From positions 1 through 64,000 of the forward strand of contig CAVRZY010000035.1 in assembly GCA_963725415.1 (NCBI GenBank): a DNA stretch of 64,000 nucleotides, given 5' to 3'. Positions within the stretch are counted from its first letter, which is position 1. Each line of letters begins with the position of its first letter. This document shows, piece by piece, positions 37,357 through 45,851 of this stretch. The notes under the pieces are model-generated. The model saw only the letters and a list, made by a program, of their open reading frames with translations. It was not told the DNA's origin and searched no databases. Made by a program: the position numbers and the translations under genes. This stretch comes from CAVRZY01 sp963725415 (GTDB lineage Bacteria; Acidobacteriota; Terriglobia; Bryobacterales; Bryobacteraceae).

Positions 37357-38314
37357 GTGTACTATCAGGATAATTCGTTCAGTATTGGGCGGACGCCGCT
37401 GGTGAAGCTGAACCGGGTGGTGGGCGGGGCGCAAGCGACGGTGCTAGCCAAGATCGAAGGGCGGAATCCGGGGTATTCGGTGAAGTGCCGGATCGGGGCG
37501 TCGATGATCTGGGATGCCGAGGAGCGGGGCGTCCTGGGGCCGGGTAAAGAGATCATCGAGCCGACCAGCGGGAACACGGGGATCGCGCTGGCGTTTGTAG
37601 CGGCGGCGCGCGGGTATCCGATCACGCTGACCATGCCGGAGAGCATGTCGCTGGAACGGCGCAAGGTGCTGGCGGCTTTGGGGGCCAACCTGGTGCTGAC
37701 GGAGGCGTCGGCAGGGCATGCGGGGCGCGATCACCAAGGCCGAGGAGATGGTGGCGTCGGATCCGGACCGCTACGTCATGCCGGACCAGTTCAAGAACCC
37801 GGCGAACCCCGAGATCCATTTCAAGACTACGGGGCCGGAGATCTGGGAGGATACCGAGGGAGCTATCGACGTGCTGGTGGCTGGGGTGGGGACGGGCGGA
37901 ACGATCACCGGCGTGGCGCGCTACATCAAGCAGACCAAGGGCAAGGCGATCGTTTCTGTGGCGGTGGAGCCGGAGGCCAGCCCGGTCATCACGCAGACTC
38001 TGAACAAGGAGCCGCTCAAGCCGGGGCCGCACAAGATCCAGGGCTTGGGGGCGGGGTTTATCCCGGAGACGCTGGACCTCTCGGTGGTGGACCGTGTCGA
38101 GCAGGTCAGCAACGAGGAGGCCATGGAGATGGCGCGGCGGCTGGCGAGCGAGGAGGGGATTCTCTCGGGGATCTCCTGCGGCGCCGCGGCCGTGGTGGCG
38201 GTGCGGCTGGCGCAGCAGCCCGAGTTTGAAGGTAAGACGATCGTGACGGTGTTTCCGGACTCGGGGGAGCGCTATCTGAGCACTGTCCTGTTCGAGGGGC
38301 TGTTCGCCGAGTAA
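37357..38314 (+). CDS. cysK: Cysteine synthase A-like PLP enzyme, frameshifted
   Basis: The GTG start at 37357 follows AAGGAGGG. SIGRTPLVKLNRVVG begins the protein, and the usual SxK Schiff-base segment is here NPGYSVKCRIGASMI. PTSGNTGIALAFVAA and GAGVGTGGTITGV-like (AGVGTGGTITGVARY) follow. The first frame ends sensibly at LVLTEASA near 37715; the next continues GMRGAITKAEEM to 38314. One extra G in GCAGGGCATG explains it. About 318 residues. It makes cysteine from O-acetylserine and sulfide. The adjacent cluster-free Rrf2 regulator suggests cysteine-responsive control. Confidence 0.88.
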
Positions 38315-38526
38315 AGGGCAAAAAAATAGCGGGCGCGGGGTTGGGTGAAAGGGTGAGTGCGCCCGCTATCGTAAAGGGGATTTCTACCTATAAGAACGAC
38401 GGGGGGGGCCGAGATGTTACCGAGTGGGGCGATTTTTGTGGGCCGGGGGCAGCCGGGCTTTCCAGAAGGCGAAGAAAGGTCGAAGGTTCCGAGTGTCCGC
38501 GCCGCTGTGGTATGCTGGTGACGATT

Positions 38527-38601
38527 GGCGCTATCGTCTAAGGGTTAGGACGGAGCCCTCTCAAGGCTCAAATACGGGTTCGATTCCCGTTAGCGCTGCC
38601 A
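38527..38601 (+). tRNA. tRNA-Glu (anticodon CTC)
   Basis: 75 nt with CCA encoded. The acceptor GGCGCTA pairs with TAGCGCT. The anticodon stem GAGCC/GGCTC encloses loop CTCTCAA with CTC at positions 34-36, reading GAG codons. The T-arm ACGGG-TTCGATT-CCCGT is perfect. It is the intact member of a set of four tRNA-end copies (others at 41579, 42479 and 45852) and is the likely integration target of the island to its right. Confidence 0.93.
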
Positions 38602-38985
38602 AGTTCCGCCTTTTCCCTTCAGTAGCTTAGCTCCGAACGACCACTGGGCGTGCTACCATTTGTTACGAGTGTGGAGCATAGAGTCTGGGGCGCGTGCCAC
38701 GCTCTGGCTGCGTACCAGCGAGTATTGTCCCAGGCGACGCCGCCGGCGGCTTCATGTCGTGAGCGCGCGTGGTTGCAAGTCGAGCGGGTGAACGGGGGTG
38801 CCAAGTCGCCCGGTCGCCTGCTCATATAGGTCCCCGCGTTATGACCTATCAAAGGCATCGTGCAGGATGGAATGGAAACGCGCCCCAGGGAGGGGGACGC
38901 GTTGCGACCTCTTTCGCCCCAGGAGTCTGAGGAATCCCGGCGCGTGGTGTCTCCGCACTCACATAACCGGATACGGAGGTGAACA

Positions 38986-40370
38986 GTGAAGCACCGACGA
39001 ATCGCGATGCTTGCGGCCGTCCCTGTTTCCGCACTAGTCCTCGCCACAGCCCACGCCCAGACCGGTTCATCGGTCGTCATCAGCCAAATCTACGGAGGCG
39101 GTGGCAACGCCGGGGCCACACTCCGTAACGATTTCATCGAACTGTTCAACCGGGGCAACTCGCCGGTCAGCATCAGCGGCTGGTCTGTTCAGTATGCCTC
39201 TGCTACCGGCACGAGTTGGGACCGTACGATCCTCAGCGGCACTCTTCAGCCGGGTCAGTACTTCCTCATCCAGGAAGCGCAAGGCAGCGGCGGCTCCTCC
39301 AGCCTTCCATCGTCCGATGCGGCCGGCGGTATCAACTTGAGTGCTACCTCGGGCAAAGTGGCCTTGGTGAGCAACGCCAGCGTCCTGAGCGGGGCGGCTC
39401 CGGGTGGGCCTCCCATCATCGATTTCGTCGGATACGGGACAGCGAATGCCTCCGAGGGAACCCCTACCGGGGAACTCAGCAACACGAGCGCCGCCATCCG
39501 GAGATCCGGCGGCTGTACTGACACAAACAACAACCGGGCGGATTTCACGATTGGATCAGCGATCCCACGCAACAGCAAGTCTCCATTCGGCCCATGTTCT
39601 CCGGTGGTGCCGATCGCCGCTCCCCAGATTTCGGAGGCTGGTGTTGTGAACGCGGCCAGCTTCAAGAGCGGCCCGGTAGCGCCAGGGGAGATCATCACGA
39701 TCTTCGGCTCGAATATGGGGCCGAAGGGCTGGTCACGCTGCAACTGACACCCGACCAAAAGTGGGTCACCACATCGCTCGCAGGAACCCGCGTTCTCTTC
39801 GACGGCGTGCCCGCGCCAATGATCTACACGTCCCAGAGGCAGACCAGTGCGGTAGTGCCGTACGGTGTGGCGGGTAGGACAACAGCCGAGATCGCCGTGG
39901 AGTACGAGGGCCGGACGTCGAACAGGATAGCGCTGCCCGTGACACCCAGTGCGCCGGGCATCTTCACGCTCGATTCTTCCGGGTCCGGGCAGGGTGCGGT
40001 CCTTAATGAGGACTACACCGTGAACGGCCCGTCCAACCCGGCGCGAGCAGGATCGGTGGTGGTCATCTATGCGACCGGCGGAGGCCAGACCACACCAGGA
40101 GCCGAGGACGGCAAGGTTGTTACGGAGCTCGCCACGCAAGTGCTCACGGTGTCGGTGCGGATCGGTGGAGTGGATGCCGAGGTGATCTACGCTGGCGCAG
40201 CGCCCGGTCTGGTGAGTGGCGTCCTACAAGTCAACGCCAAAGTGCGCGATGGCGTCCAGGTCGGGGGCGCTGTTCCCCTGGTGCTTACGGTGGGGAACAC
40301 CGACTGCAAGCAGGGTGTCACGCTGGCGGTTGGGCCCCACCGGCTGGGCAGGATGGGACCGGACCGCTGA
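38986..40370 (+). CDS. Secreted lamin-tail-domain protein with TIGR03437 C-terminus, frameshifted
   Basis: GTG 38986 follows GGAGGTGA. Signal peptide KHRRIAMLAAVPVSALVLAT, then a lamin-tail domain (VVISQIYGGGGNAGATLRND, FIELFNRGNSPVSISGWSVQ, YFLIQEAQGSGG). From residue about 215 the TIGR03437 domain begins (NAASFKSGPVAPGEIITIFG). The frame stops at 39747 after GPKGWSRCN; the next frame continues EGLVTLQLTPDQKWVTT to 40370. One missing G near 39723 (CCGAAGGG for CCGGAAGGG) explains it. Lamin-tail domains commonly precede secreted nucleases, and a nuclease-fold gene follows 20 bp on, in a frame that is also open upstream, so the two may once have been one protein. Confidence 0.8.
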
Positions 40371-40390
40371 TCGACGAGAGATTTCAACAG

Positions 40391-41386
40391 TTGAAGCGGG
40401 ACGCCACCGTGGGCGCTCTCCCGGAGATTCCGCACGATCGCATTGGAGTCCCGGCGAACTGGCTTGCTCTAGTCTCCTGGAACATTCAAACGGGTGGAAC
40501 CTCGGCGGCGGCTGGCGCAGCCCGACCTCCGATGGTGAAGGCGGCACTGGCCTCCATGTTCGGGGGGACATACCAGATCCTCGCTGCCCAGGAGATCCCG
40601 AACCCCGAATCCGCTGACCTGCTGCGAACCCTACTGCCGGGAGGCGCCCCCACGTGGCAGGCCTGGTTCTCCGACACGACCGACAGCATGGATAGCGGGT
40701 ACTGGTATCGGATGGGCATCACGCTGCGGGATGCCTTCACACTCTTCGTGGGCGACCAGAAGGACGCCAGCGGGCGTTTCATTCCCGACACAACCAGGAC
40801 TACTCATCCCCCTGTGGTGGCCCAGTTCGAGGCCGGCGACTTCGATTTCACCCTGATCAATCTCCACCTCACCTTTGCCGACGGCGACACGTCGGAATCT
40901 GTGCGGGAACTGCGGTACGTCCTCGACTACCTCGACTGGTACTTCAAGCAGCCCGAGCATGATCCTGACGTTATCGTGTGCGGTGACTTCAACATTCCGT
41001 CCGCTCTCAGTGGCCAGACCGGAAGAGGCGGCATTACGCTGGACTCAGCGTTCGACCAGGACCCACGCTTCCAGTCGGGGGAGCGGCGCTTCGTGGTGAC
41101 TGTCCATCAACCGACTTCCCGAGGTTCCGCTGCTTCGGGCGGCGAACCCGCCAGCAACTACGATCACTGCGTGCTGTCGGCAGACACGATGGAGGAGTTT
41201 GTACAGGCCCGACGGGTGGACACGAGCATCCTGACGGATCACCCGGAGGATCCAGAGGCGCGGCTCACATCGGACCACTTCCCCGTGGTTGCATTCTTCA
41301 AGACCAAGGGTGAAGGCGTGTCGCTCGATGGCAGGAGGACGATACGACCACAAGGAGCTGCGCCTCGGGAGGATCAGGACCACTAA
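40391..41386 (+). CDS. Endonuclease/exonuclease/phosphatase-fold protein
   Basis: 331 residues from TTG 40391. The fold's motifs are present: LALVSWNIQTGG at the start, ILAAQEIPNPE (metal Glu), DFTLINLHLTFADGD, VIVCGDFNIPSALSG and the terminal LTSDHFPVVAFF (catalytic Asp-His). It would cleave phosphodiester or phosphomonoester bonds with Mg2+. No signal peptide begins at this start; the frame extends upstream into the previous gene (GTGPLIDERFQQL), so secretion by way of a fused lamin-tail/TIGR03437 part is possible. The 190 bp after it carry no gene. Confidence 0.85.
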   Translation: MKRDATVGALPEIPHDRIGVPANWLALVSWNIQTGGTSAAAGAARPPMVKAALASMFGGTYQILAAQEIPNPESADLLRTLLPGGAPTWQAWFSDTTDSMDSGYWYRMGITLRDAFTLFVGDQKDASGRFIPDTTRTTHPPVVAQFEAGDFDFTLINLHLTFADGDTSESVRELRYVLDYLDWYFKQPEHDPDVIVCGDFNIPSALSGQTGRGGITLDSAFDQDPRFQSGERRFVVTVHQPTSRGSAASGGEPASNYDHCVLSADTMEEFVQARRVDTSILTDHPEDPEARLTSDHFPVVAFFKTKGEGVSLDGRRTIRPQGAAPREDQDH

Positions 41387-41578
41387 GTGGAAACTTTCTG
41401 CGCGCCCGGCCCGCCTCCCCACGCGCGGGTGCAACCTGCTGCGAAGTGTTGCCGCGCGCAACCATTTGCCGCCACGGCGGTAAAACAGGATGTGACTAGG
41501 TGGATTGTCGATTTGTGGGCGTCAACAGAATGAACGGGTTAGCATGGAGGGGTACTCGGCGGGAGGGGCGTTAGAGAA

Positions 41579-41606
41579 TTCGATTCCCGTTAGCGCTACC
41601 AGGTTC
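41579..41606 (+). repeat. Partial tRNA-Glu 3' end (att-like copy 2)
   Basis: TTCGATTCCCGTTAGCGCT, then ACCAGGTTC, matches the tRNA T-loop to its 3' flank with two mismatches. Upstream, GGGTTAGCATGGAG resembles the tRNA D-arm, so a degenerate whole tRNA-like block may be present. The 200 bp that follow (41607-41803) hold no convincing gene. Confidence 0.65.
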
Positions 41607-41803
41607 TTCCTTGTCAAAGGCTGGCTCTTCGTCGGTGGACTGGTCCGCGACGAACTCCAGGACATCGAAGTCAGCTCGAACCAACTGTGCCGCGCACTGC
41701 GGGCTCGTATACACCGCATCAGCGCCATCGCGAACGGGAAGCGGGCCATCAGTGTGGACACGGCGATGCGCCCGGCTGCAACGAACTACTAACGATGAGG
41801 GCC

Positions 41804-41832
41804 TTGACAGGTCTACGCCAGAGGCGTAGTAT
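41804..41832 (+). promoter_or_regulatory. Promoter with operator palindrome for the HigBA-type module
   Basis: TTGACA (41804-41809), a 17-bp spacer, TAGTAT (41827-41832). The spacer holds a perfect palindrome CTACGCC-AGA-GGCGTAG (41813-41829), well placed for autorepression by the helix-turn-helix antitoxin. The predicted transcription start coincides with the GTG start at 41839, so the mRNA is probably leaderless. Confidence 0.75.
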
Positions 41833-41838
41833 GAGCTC

Positions 41839-42153
41839 GTGTTCACATTCATCGAGTCGGCTGCTTTCGAACGTGTGCGCGCCCTTTACCTCGATGACGA
41901 CGAATATGCTGAGTTGCAGCAGTTCATGATGCAGAACCCGGAAGCGGGAAGCATCGTTCGCGGCTCTGGCGGTGTCAGGAAGCTGCGCTGGCGGCGCAAG
42001 GGCGGCGGCAAGCGTGGGGGATTGCGTGTGATCTACTTCGTTCGCTATCAGCCGAATGAATTCTGGATGCTGGCATTATACGCCAAGGCGAAGCAGGAGA
42101 ACGCGCCTGCTCACATTCTTAAGCAACTGAAGGAGGTGTTCAAACATGAGTAA
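41839..42153 (+). CDS. higB: RelE/HigB-type toxin
   Basis: 104 residues. FTFIESAAFERVRALYLDDD, IVRGSGGVRKLRWRRKGGGK and RGGLRVIYFVRYQPNEFWML are the standard segments of the HigB2-like RelE branch; the basic RKLRWRRKGGGKRGG stretch contacts mRNA on the ribosome. It comes first in the pair, as usual for HigBA, and overlaps the antitoxin by 8 bp. GTG 41839 starts about 7 bp after the -10 box. Confidence 0.9.
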   Translation: MFTFIESAAFERVRALYLDDDEYAELQQFMMQNPEAGSIVRGSGGVRKLRWRRKGGGKRGGLRVIYFVRYQPNEFWMLALYAKAKQENAPAHILKQLKEVFKHE

Positions 42154-42460
42154 GAAAGTGAGCGCACGGGCGCTCGCGCGTTTGGAGGCGGAGCGCGATA
42201 TCTGGCAGGAAGTCCTGGACGGTGTGCGCGAAATCAAGGCTGGCCGCGGCAAGCGGACTCAGGTTGAGCCCGGTTCGGCTATCATGCGAGCCCGCCTGAA
42301 ATCCGGTCTAACACAGGCACAGTTCGCGGCAGTACTGGGAATCTCGAAACGCACGCTGGAGCAATGGGAGCAAGGACGGCGCCAGCCAAGCGGGGCGGCA
42401 AAGTCGCTCATCCGGGTCGCAGAATTGCATCCCGAGGTGCTGCGTGAAATCGCAGCGTGA
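42146..42460 (+). CDS. higA: HigA-type antitoxin with XRE helix-turn-helix
   Basis: 104 residues. An N-terminal helical arm (ARALARLEAERDIWQEVLDG) is followed by a helix-turn-helix, MRARLKSGLTQAQFAAVLG then ISKRTLEQWEQGRRQPSG. It neutralises the toxin and should repress the promoter through the palindrome at 41813-41829. The stop lies 18 bp before the third tRNA-end copy, so the module fills almost the whole second cassette. Confidence 0.92.
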   Translation: MSKKVSARALARLEAERDIWQEVLDGVREIKAGRGKRTQVEPGSAIMRARLKSGLTQAQFAAVLGISKRTLEQWEQGRRQPSGAAKSLIRVAELHPEVLREIAA

Positions 42461-42478
42461 ACCGGGCCGCAGCCACGC

Positions 42479-42547
42479 CGTCTAAGGGTTAGCACGGAGC
42501 CCTCTCAAGGCTCAAATACGGGTTCGATTCCCGTTAGCGCTGCCAAG
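42479..42547 (+). repeat. Partial tRNA-Glu copy lacking the 5' acceptor strand (att-like copy 3)
   Basis: 69 bp matching the tRNA from CGTCTAAGGG through CCA and two flanking bases with one change (TTAGCACGG for TTAGGACGG). The preceding bases GCCACGC cannot pair with TAGCGCT, so it is not a functional tRNA. Confidence 0.85.
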
Positions 42548-42886
42548 CCAAGCGTTCCGGAGGGTTGAGACTGTTTTCCAGCGAGCCCGGAGCAGGCATT
42601 CTCCGGTGTCCATGTTGTGAGAGTGGTCGCAGGATGTACCGGGCATGCGGAGACGGCGTACGAGCGGTTCTGGATGCAAGGTGTTGGTTACCGACGGTCA
42701 CAGCAGAAAGGTGCGTCGGACAGCCGCACGCAATTCGTTGAAACTGGGGGGCTTCCAATTGGGTTTGGGATCTGGAAGACTCTGAACGCTTGGCCAAGAG
42801 GAGGTACGATGAAATCAGGGGCGTCGGTAGCGCCAGCGCGGTGTCAAGATAGCACTGGGAATACCGATATATCTGCTGGGGGAAGC
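42548..42886. other. Leader region of the third cassette, no clear gene
   Basis: About 340 bp. A strong AAGAGGAGG site stands before ATG 42809, which would add 26 residues to the DUF5678-like protein, but the added residues look random. Otherwise nothing recognisable. Confidence 0.45.
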
Positions 42887-43135
42887 ATGGCATTGGAAAA
42901 GGAAATTCAGTTCTTCGAGCAGCATCGTTCTGAATGGATTACGCATTACGAGGGGAAGTTCGCCCTTGTTGTTTGTGAGGAACTGGTTGGCACATTCGAC
43001 ACCTCCGAGGCGGCATATGAGGTCGGAGTCGAGAGGTTTGGGAACGTGCCAATGCTGATCAAACAGATTGTGCGGGAGGATTCGGTGGCCTGTATACCCG
43101 CGCTGACCCTCGGGCTTATCTGTGCCCATCCATAA
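42887..43135 (+). CDS. DUF5678-like small protein
   Basis: 82 residues: MALEKEIQFFEQHRSEWITH, YEGKFALVVCEELVGTFDTS, AAYEVGVERFGNVPMLIKQI. The pattern of a helix, an EGK-FALV strand, a VGTFDT turn and a PxLIKQI strand matches DUF5678. Function unknown. ATG 42887 follows GGGGGAAGC. The next gene, a retropepsin-like protease, overlaps by 14 bp; the two look like a conserved couple in which this protein may be partner or substrate. Confidence 0.65.
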   Translation: MALEKEIQFFEQHRSEWITHYEGKFALVVCEELVGTFDTSEAAYEVGVERFGNVPMLIKQIVREDSVACIPALTLGLICAHP

Positions 43136-43622
43136 CTGCGGCTTCCAAACTGTCCCGTTGGGGCAACAGCCCGTTGGGGCGCCGTTTCCGCGGGGACTGC
43201 ATGAGTGCGGTCCGGTCATGCAGATACAGATAGAAATCCCTGCACAGTTGGCAGCGCAGCTCCAGAAGGCTAACCAGCCCATCCCGAAGCCGGTCCTTGG
43301 CATGGCGCTAATAGACACCGGCGCGACCTGTAGTGGCATCGATCAGACTGTGGTTCAACAATTGGGTCTTCAGCCCGTAGGGGTCCAGAAGGTCGGGACC
43401 GCGGGAGGTATGCACGATCAGTCTTTGTATCCTGCGAGGTTGTCCTTTCCGGGTACTGGTTTCTCGGCTGCCGAGTCGAAGCAACTGCTCGGAGTCGATC
43501 TCGCCGGTCAGGTTCTGGCACATCTTAATGCGCCCATGATCGCGTTGATCGGGCGCGATATTCTTGCTCGATTCATCCTGATCTACAACGGGCCGGCTGG
43601 GCAGTTCACGCCTGCATTTTGA
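43122..43622 (+). CDS. Retropepsin-like aspartic protease
   Basis: 166 residues. The active-site loop GMALIDTGATCSGIDQTVVQ contains the D-T-G-A triad of single-domain, dimer-forming aspartic proteases, followed by a flap region and LIGRDILARFILIYNG, the usual second hydrophobic-Gly motif. No signal peptide is seen. GTG 43122 gives an N-terminus MPIHNCGFQTVPLG; its Pro-rich lead looks genuine. It overlaps the DUF5678-like gene, so co-translation is likely. Substrate unknown. Confidence 0.82.
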   Translation: MPIHNCGFQTVPLGQQPVGAPFPRGLHECGPVMQIQIEIPAQLAAQLQKANQPIPKPVLGMALIDTGATCSGIDQTVVQQLGLQPVGVQKVGTAGGMHDQSLYPARLSFPGTGFSAAESKQLLGVDLAGQVLAHLNAPMIALIGRDILARFILIYNGPAGQFTPAF

Positions 43623-43815
43623 AAGGGCGACAGGCCCTCGCCCCCTGTTCGCACAAGCGTGCAAAACTGTGCAAACATCACAGGGAAACGTGTCCACACT
43701 GGCCGGGCGGCCCTGGGGTCCGCGGCGGCGAGGCGGCGGGTGAGGGAACCGCTGACAACCTCACCGAGCAAGAGGTAACATGACCAGCATCGGGACCAAC
43801 GGGAGGTGAAGGACC

Positions 43816-44463
43816 ATGAAACCGTGGACGAAGGCTGCCGTGCAAGGCGCGGCTTGCGGGTTGATGCTCGGGTTGGTGCTGCTGATCGGCGGGCGATTGT
43901 GGCAGCCGCAGGTTGCGGCAGCGCAGGCCAAGCCTCCCGCCGTGCCTGAGGTGGTGAAGGCCAAGCGTTTCGAAGTGGTGGACGCGGCGGGGAAGACGCG
44001 GGTGGGCTTGAACGTGGACCAACTGGGAAGCTCGATTGTAGCCGTGTACGACTCCGCCGGAGAGGCGCGGGTGGTGTTGGATGTGGCCCCGGACGGAAGC
44101 GGCGGTCTGAGTTTGTGGGACGCGCCGGGGAAGATGCGGGCACGCCTGGGCTTGACAGGAAAGGGCAGCCCCTTCTTCGAATTGCGGGATGCGGCGGGCA
44201 AGCCGCAGGTAATGCTGGATGTACTTCCTAACATAAACCCGCGGCTGGTATTGGCGGACGCGGGGGGGAAGGAGCGGGTAATGCTGAGCATGACGAAGGA
44301 CGGCAACCCTTGCCTGGTGTTGATGGATAAGGCTGGAATGCCGAGAGCTGTTTTGGGAGCTACCAGTTTAGAGACGCTCAAGACCGCAGAGGTCACGATG
44401 CGGCCTGAGTCCTCGCTAGTGCTGTTCGACAAAGACGCGAAGGTCATGTGGAAAGCTCCGTAG
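43816..44463 (+). CDS. Membrane-anchored protein of beta repeats
   Basis: 215 residues. One N-terminal membrane anchor (GAACGLMLGLVLLIGGRLW) is followed by about six repeats of 22-27 residues built on the pattern LxDxxGKxRVxLxV: FEVVDAAGKTRVGLNVD, VYDSAGEARVVLDV, LWDAPGKMRARLGL, LRDAAGKPQVMLDV, LADAGGKERVMLSM, LMDKAGMPRAVLG. This suggests a small beta-solenoid or sheet stack outside the membrane. No known function; I do not recognise a named family. About 190 bp of empty DNA precede it. Confidence 0.75.
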   Translation: MKPWTKAAVQGAACGLMLGLVLLIGGRLWQPQVAAAQAKPPAVPEVVKAKRFEVVDAAGKTRVGLNVDQLGSSIVAVYDSAGEARVVLDVAPDGSGGLSLWDAPGKMRARLGLTGKGSPFFELRDAAGKPQVMLDVLPNINPRLVLADAGGKERVMLSMTKDGNPCLVLMDKAGMPRAVLGATSLETLKTAEVTMRPESSLVLFDKDAKVMWKAP

Positions 44464-44598
44464 CAACACGATGGCTCCGGCTTCGCGCACAGAGGCCCCA
44501 GGACGCGACGACCAGGCCAGGGAATAGTCCGGGCCTGGAGAAGTGCTAGTCTGTTGCTGTTCGCGTTAGCGGGAACGCGAGTGAAGGGCGGGAGGCCG

Positions 44599-44753
44599 AT
44601 GAAGGGAGAGCAATCTGTAGACAAGTCGCGCAAGTATGAACCCGAGGGGTGGCCCTGGGGGCGTGTGCGGTTTGGGGGGTGTTACTCGCGATGTTCTTCG
44701 GGGGCGTCTACCTGCTGGTCCGATTCGTGAAGTGGGCGTGGATGAGGGACTGA
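44599..44753 (+). CDS. Small single-pass membrane protein, frameshifted
   Basis: ATG 44599 opens MKGEQSVDKSRKYEPEGWPW in one frame. From the G-run at about 44655 the next frame reads ACAVWGVLLAMFFGGVYLLV, then RFVKWAWMRD and a stop at 44751. A missing G joins a charged N-terminus to one membrane helix, giving about 51 residues. Unknown function; probably linked to the flanking membrane-repeat and AlbA_2 genes. Confidence 0.5.
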
Positions 44754-44848
44754 CCCCGCAAGCGCGGACTCTCGCGAGCATTGGTCTGCCCAATCGCGCG
44801 CCAAGCGGCAATGGCGCGGTGGGGGAAGAGGAAGGAACAGGAGACACC

Positions 44849-45550
44849 GTGACGAAGCAATCCGACCTTCACATTTCAGTTGCGGATGCAATGTGGATCC
44901 ATGACCTCAGTGAGGAAGAGCTACTGAGACGCCTACGTGATACAGAAGACCAATTCGTTGAGAGGAAAACTCAGGGGGATAAAAAAGATTGGCTCTTGGC
45001 TGCCGTCGCCCTGGCGAATTCGACGCCGGTTGGGTACCCCGCTATCCTGTTTATCGGCGTCAGGAATGACGGCAGGTTGGAGCCCGGGCCGTGCAACTTC
45101 GAGTCTTTGCAGCGATCATTCAGTAGGGAACTGAACAAAGCCTACCCTCCGATCTACTGTCTTCCGAGGATGCTCCGGCAAGGCCAGGGAGAGTGCCTAG
45201 CGGTGATCGTCCCGGGCAGCCCGAGCCGGCCTCACTTTGCAGGCAAGTCCTACGTGCGGGTTGGATCAGAAACCAAGGAAGCCTCCGAAGAGCAGTTCTC
45301 GGCACTCATCGCAGAACGTAACAGCAAGGCATACGAAATTCGGAAGTGGATAGGCAAGACCATTAACCTTCGTTACGTTGACGTTCGCAGGGGCGAGGCT
45401 GCCACAAAGCTGATTGACTGCAACCAGTTCTACCTGACGCATAGGCCTCAAGCTGCCGATCGACCGAAATCAATCCCCTTGCACCAGGTGGAGATCTGTC
45501 ACGATCACGAACATGACACTTTGGAACTCGAAGTCTACAGCAGCCGTTAA
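44849..45550 (+). CDS. AlbA_2 (schlafen-like) domain protein
   Basis: 233 residues from GTG 44849, which follows CAGGAG; the frame is open earlier but only as shadow. QFVERKTQGDKKDWLLAAVA, LANSTPVGYPAILFIGVRND and GECLAVIVPGSPSRPHF, SYVRVGSETKEASEEQF are the standard AlbA_2/Schlafen segments. Such proteins bind nucleic acid or act as regulators and often occur in defence islands and mobile elements. The C-terminal about 75 residues (YEIRKWIGKTINLRYVDVRR) are not recognised. Last gene of the third cassette; 300 bp of gene-free DNA follow to the fourth tRNA-end copy. Confidence 0.82.
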   Translation: MTKQSDLHISVADAMWIHDLSEEELLRRLRDTEDQFVERKTQGDKKDWLLAAVALANSTPVGYPAILFIGVRNDGRLEPGPCNFESLQRSFSRELNKAYPPIYCLPRMLRQGQGECLAVIVPGSPSRPHFAGKSYVRVGSETKEASEEQFSALIAERNSKAYEIRKWIGKTINLRYVDVRRGEAATKLIDCNQFYLTHRPQAADRPKSIPLHQVEICHDHEHDTLELEVYSSR

Positions 45551-45851
45551 CGACGGCCGTCTGCCGGCCGGCGTACCGCAACCCGAAAACGGGTGAGTTC
45601 CGGCAGTCCCGCGTCTAGTCGTGCGGGTGACCGTGGAAACGGAGGCGGCCCGGTGGCTGCTGGGATCGGCCCTGGGGCAGAAGCCGGCGCCCCCGCCAGA
45701 TGAGGTGGACTGAGGGGCCGGTTTCGCCTTCTCTTCGCGCGGGCGTGCAAATACCCCAGCGAGACACGCTGAATCTGCCTGTACCAGTTGGACAGCGCCC
45801 TCTAATCTTGTCAACGACTTAGCACGGGATGGCACCCGTTGAGACGCCGGT

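Noticed and set aside
41522..41852. Two minus-strand open frames across the second tRNA-end copy
   Set aside because: They read through the repeat, have no ribosome site, and their composition is random.
42479..42547. Second functional tRNA-Glu
   Set aside because: The 5' acceptor strand is missing and cannot pair with the 3' strand.
45550..45851. Small open frame of about 31 codons after the AlbA_2 gene
   Set aside because: No ribosome site, no homology recognised; too short to support.
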